A stretch of 64,000 bases of DNA from NCBI RefSeq assembly GCF_014288115.1, contig NZ_JACOOK010000005.1, positions 62,001 through 126,000 on the forward strand, written 5' to 3'. The position numbers and the translations under genes were made by a program. Each line of letters opens with the position of its first letter. The stretch's first letter is position 1. The DNA comes from Alistipes_A hominis. Lineage in GTDB: Bacteria; Bacteroidota; Bacteroidia; Bacteroidales; Rikenellaceae. Positions 62,751 through 64,000 of this stretch are shown piece after piece. The notes below the pieces were generated by a model, which worked only from the letters and a program-made list of their open reading frames with translations, did no database searches and was not told the DNA's origin.

Positions 62751-64000
62751 ATGAACAAACGATATTTTATCCGGATATTCCCGCTGATCGTCCTTTTTGC
62801 GGGCAGTTGCACGGTCGGTCCGAAATTCAAAGCGCCGGTCGTCGAAACCCCGCCGAGATACATGGGAGCGGCCGGCACCGCCGCAACGGATCTCTACTGG
62901 TGGCAACTGTTCGACGACACGACGCTGACGAGGCTGATCGCGACGGCAATCGAGAACAACCGCAACGTCGAAATCGCCTTCTCCCGGGTCGAACAGGCGC
63001 GGCTGACGCTGAAGGAGACCCGCGCCGGTCTGTGGCCGTCGGTAAGCTACGGCGTCACCGGACAGTACGGCACGGAGTCCTTCATCGGACTGAAAAGCGA
63101 CAAACCGGTGGAAACCTATATCATCAAACCGAGCATCTCCTGGGAACTGGATCTGTTCGGCAAAATCAGGCGGATGAGCGAAGCCGACCGCGCGCAACTG
63201 CTGGCGACCGACCGGGCGGCGCAAGGCGTGTTGGTTTCGCTGGTAGCCGAGGTGGCATCGACCTATTTTTCCTACCTGCAGTACGAATATGCCGGTAAAA
63301 CCGCCCGACAGACCAGCATTTCCCGCGAAGCGACCTACGCGCTGCAGCAACAAAGCTATGCGATCGGCTCGATCGACGAGCTGCAACTGCGCCAGGGAGA
63401 AGCGGCCTATGCCACGGCCGCCGCGGCGAATGCCCAGTACGAACGCGCCAGCGAGCAGGCGTTACACGCCCTCAGCCTGTTGCTGGGACAAAATCCCTCG
63501 CAGGTCGTCGGCAAACACACTCCGCTGGTCGACCTCCGCATTCCGGCCGAAGTGCCCGCCGGTTTGCCGTCCGACCTGCTCGCCCGTCGGCCCGACATGG
63601 TCGAAGCTTACTATCAGGTGATGGCTGCCAACGCTCAGATCGGCGTGGCGCAGGCGATGCGTTTTCCGAGCATCGCGCTGACCGGAAACGGCGGCGTATT
63701 CAGCGAGGAATTCAAAAAGCTGTTCGATCACAATGCTTGGATGTGGTCGGCGGCAGGAGGGATTACGGGGCCGGTTTTCAATTTCGGAGCCAACAAACGC
63801 AGGGTACAGATCATGCGCGAGAAACACCGCGAGGCAATTATGAATTACGAGCAATGTTTTCTGCAGGCGCTCCGGGAGGTCGAAGACGCGCTGACAGCCG
63901 TCCGCACTTACCGTACCCAACTCGAATCGATGCTGACATTGGTAACGGCTGCCGAAAAAGCCGACCGGCTGTCGCAGCAGCAGTACGCCGCCGGACAGAT
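62751..64000 (+). CDS. RND outer-membrane channel lipoprotein (NodT/OprM-like), partial
   Basis: The gene starts at 62751 (MNKRYFIRIFPLIVLFAGSC; in-frame ATGs also at 62736 and 62739) and is still open at the window end, about 416 codons in. The lipobox FAGSC is followed by VGPKFKAP, typical of the NodT family. The body contains WWQLFDDTTLTRLI, SWELDLFGKIRRMSEADRAQLL, DLLARRPDMVEAYYQ and AGGITGPVFNFGANKRRVQIMREK. It forms the outer-membrane duct for the pump encoded 18 bases upstream. Only the last part of the protein is missing. Confidence 0.92.
   Translation, partial: MNKRYFIRIFPLIVLFAGSCTVGPKFKAPVVETPPRYMGAAGTAATDLYWWQLFDDTTLTRLIATAIENNRNVEIAFSRVEQARLTLKETRAGLWPSVSYGVTGQYGTESFIGLKSDKPVETYIIKPSISWELDLFGKIRRMSEADRAQLLATDRAAQGVLVSLVAEVASTYFSYLQYEYAGKTARQTSISREATYALQQQSYAIGSIDELQLRQGEAAYATAAAANAQYERASEQALHALSLLLGQNPSQVVGKHTPLVDLRIPAEVPAGLPSDLLARRPDMVEAYYQVMAANAQIGVAQAMRFPSIALTGNGGVFSEEFKKLFDHNAWMWSAAGGITGPVFNFGANKRRVQIMREKHREAIMNYEQCFLQALREVEDALTAVRTYRTQLESMLTLVTAAEKADRLSQQQYAAGQ

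Noticed and set aside
1..64000. tRNA, rRNA, CRISPR, transposon or phage features
   Set aside because: I scanned the intergenic gaps and saw no cloverleaf-like sequence, no short regularly spaced repeats, and no transposase, integrase or phage protein. Nearly all of the window is ordinary coding DNA.

Overview
The window looks like chromosomal DNA of a Bacteroidales bacterium, probably a gut-type, Alistipes/Rikenellaceae-like genome (inference). Pointers: the trp operon runs B-E-G-D-C-F-A, genes lack Shine-Dalgarno sequences, several intergenic regions carry the Bacteroidetes promoter pair (-33 TTTG, -7 TAnnTTTG), and there are TamL/TamB, DUF4251, DUF3575, type III glutamine synthetase and GH127 proteins. 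I saw no tRNA, rRNA, insertion sequence, phage gene or CRISPR array.

Layout. 1-1316: end of a GDP-heptose pathway operon (a 3' fragment of a probable kinase, hddC, gmhB). 1473-2657: a DUF3575 outer-membrane protein converging on a HdeD/DUF308 membrane protein. 2769-9418: a complete trp operon preceded by a promoter, a 19-codon leader peptide with three consecutive Trp codons and a strong hairpin; this is a textbook-like transcription attenuator. 9538-17308 (minus): tamB, tamL and a phosphoglycolate phosphatase. 17483-19606: purU and purT converge; one releases formate from 10-formyl-THF and the other uses formate for purine synthesis. 19718-22187: a Wzz-type protein and two DUF4251 paralogues.

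22190-42689 is the most distinctive region. A histidine kinase and an NtrC-type regulator (minus) face a plus-strand operon of TolC-like channel, HlyD-like adaptor, six consecutive paralogous FtsX/MacB-type permeases of about 775-788 residues, and one stand-alone ATPase. Six different permeases appear to share a single ATPase, adaptor and channel. No substrate or peptide gene is visible.

42826-45831: malate dehydrogenase and an exported GH127-type beta-L-arabinofuranosidase. 45949-57823 (minus): a nitrogen-assimilation block (porin-like protein, glnK, amtB, asnA, glnN, gltB, gltD), led by an AT-rich region with a good promoter. It covers ammonium uptake, sensing by PII and fixation into asparagine, glutamine and glutamate. 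58461-64000: a tripartite RND efflux system (adaptor lipoprotein, inner-membrane pump, outer-membrane channel); the channel gene runs off the window end.
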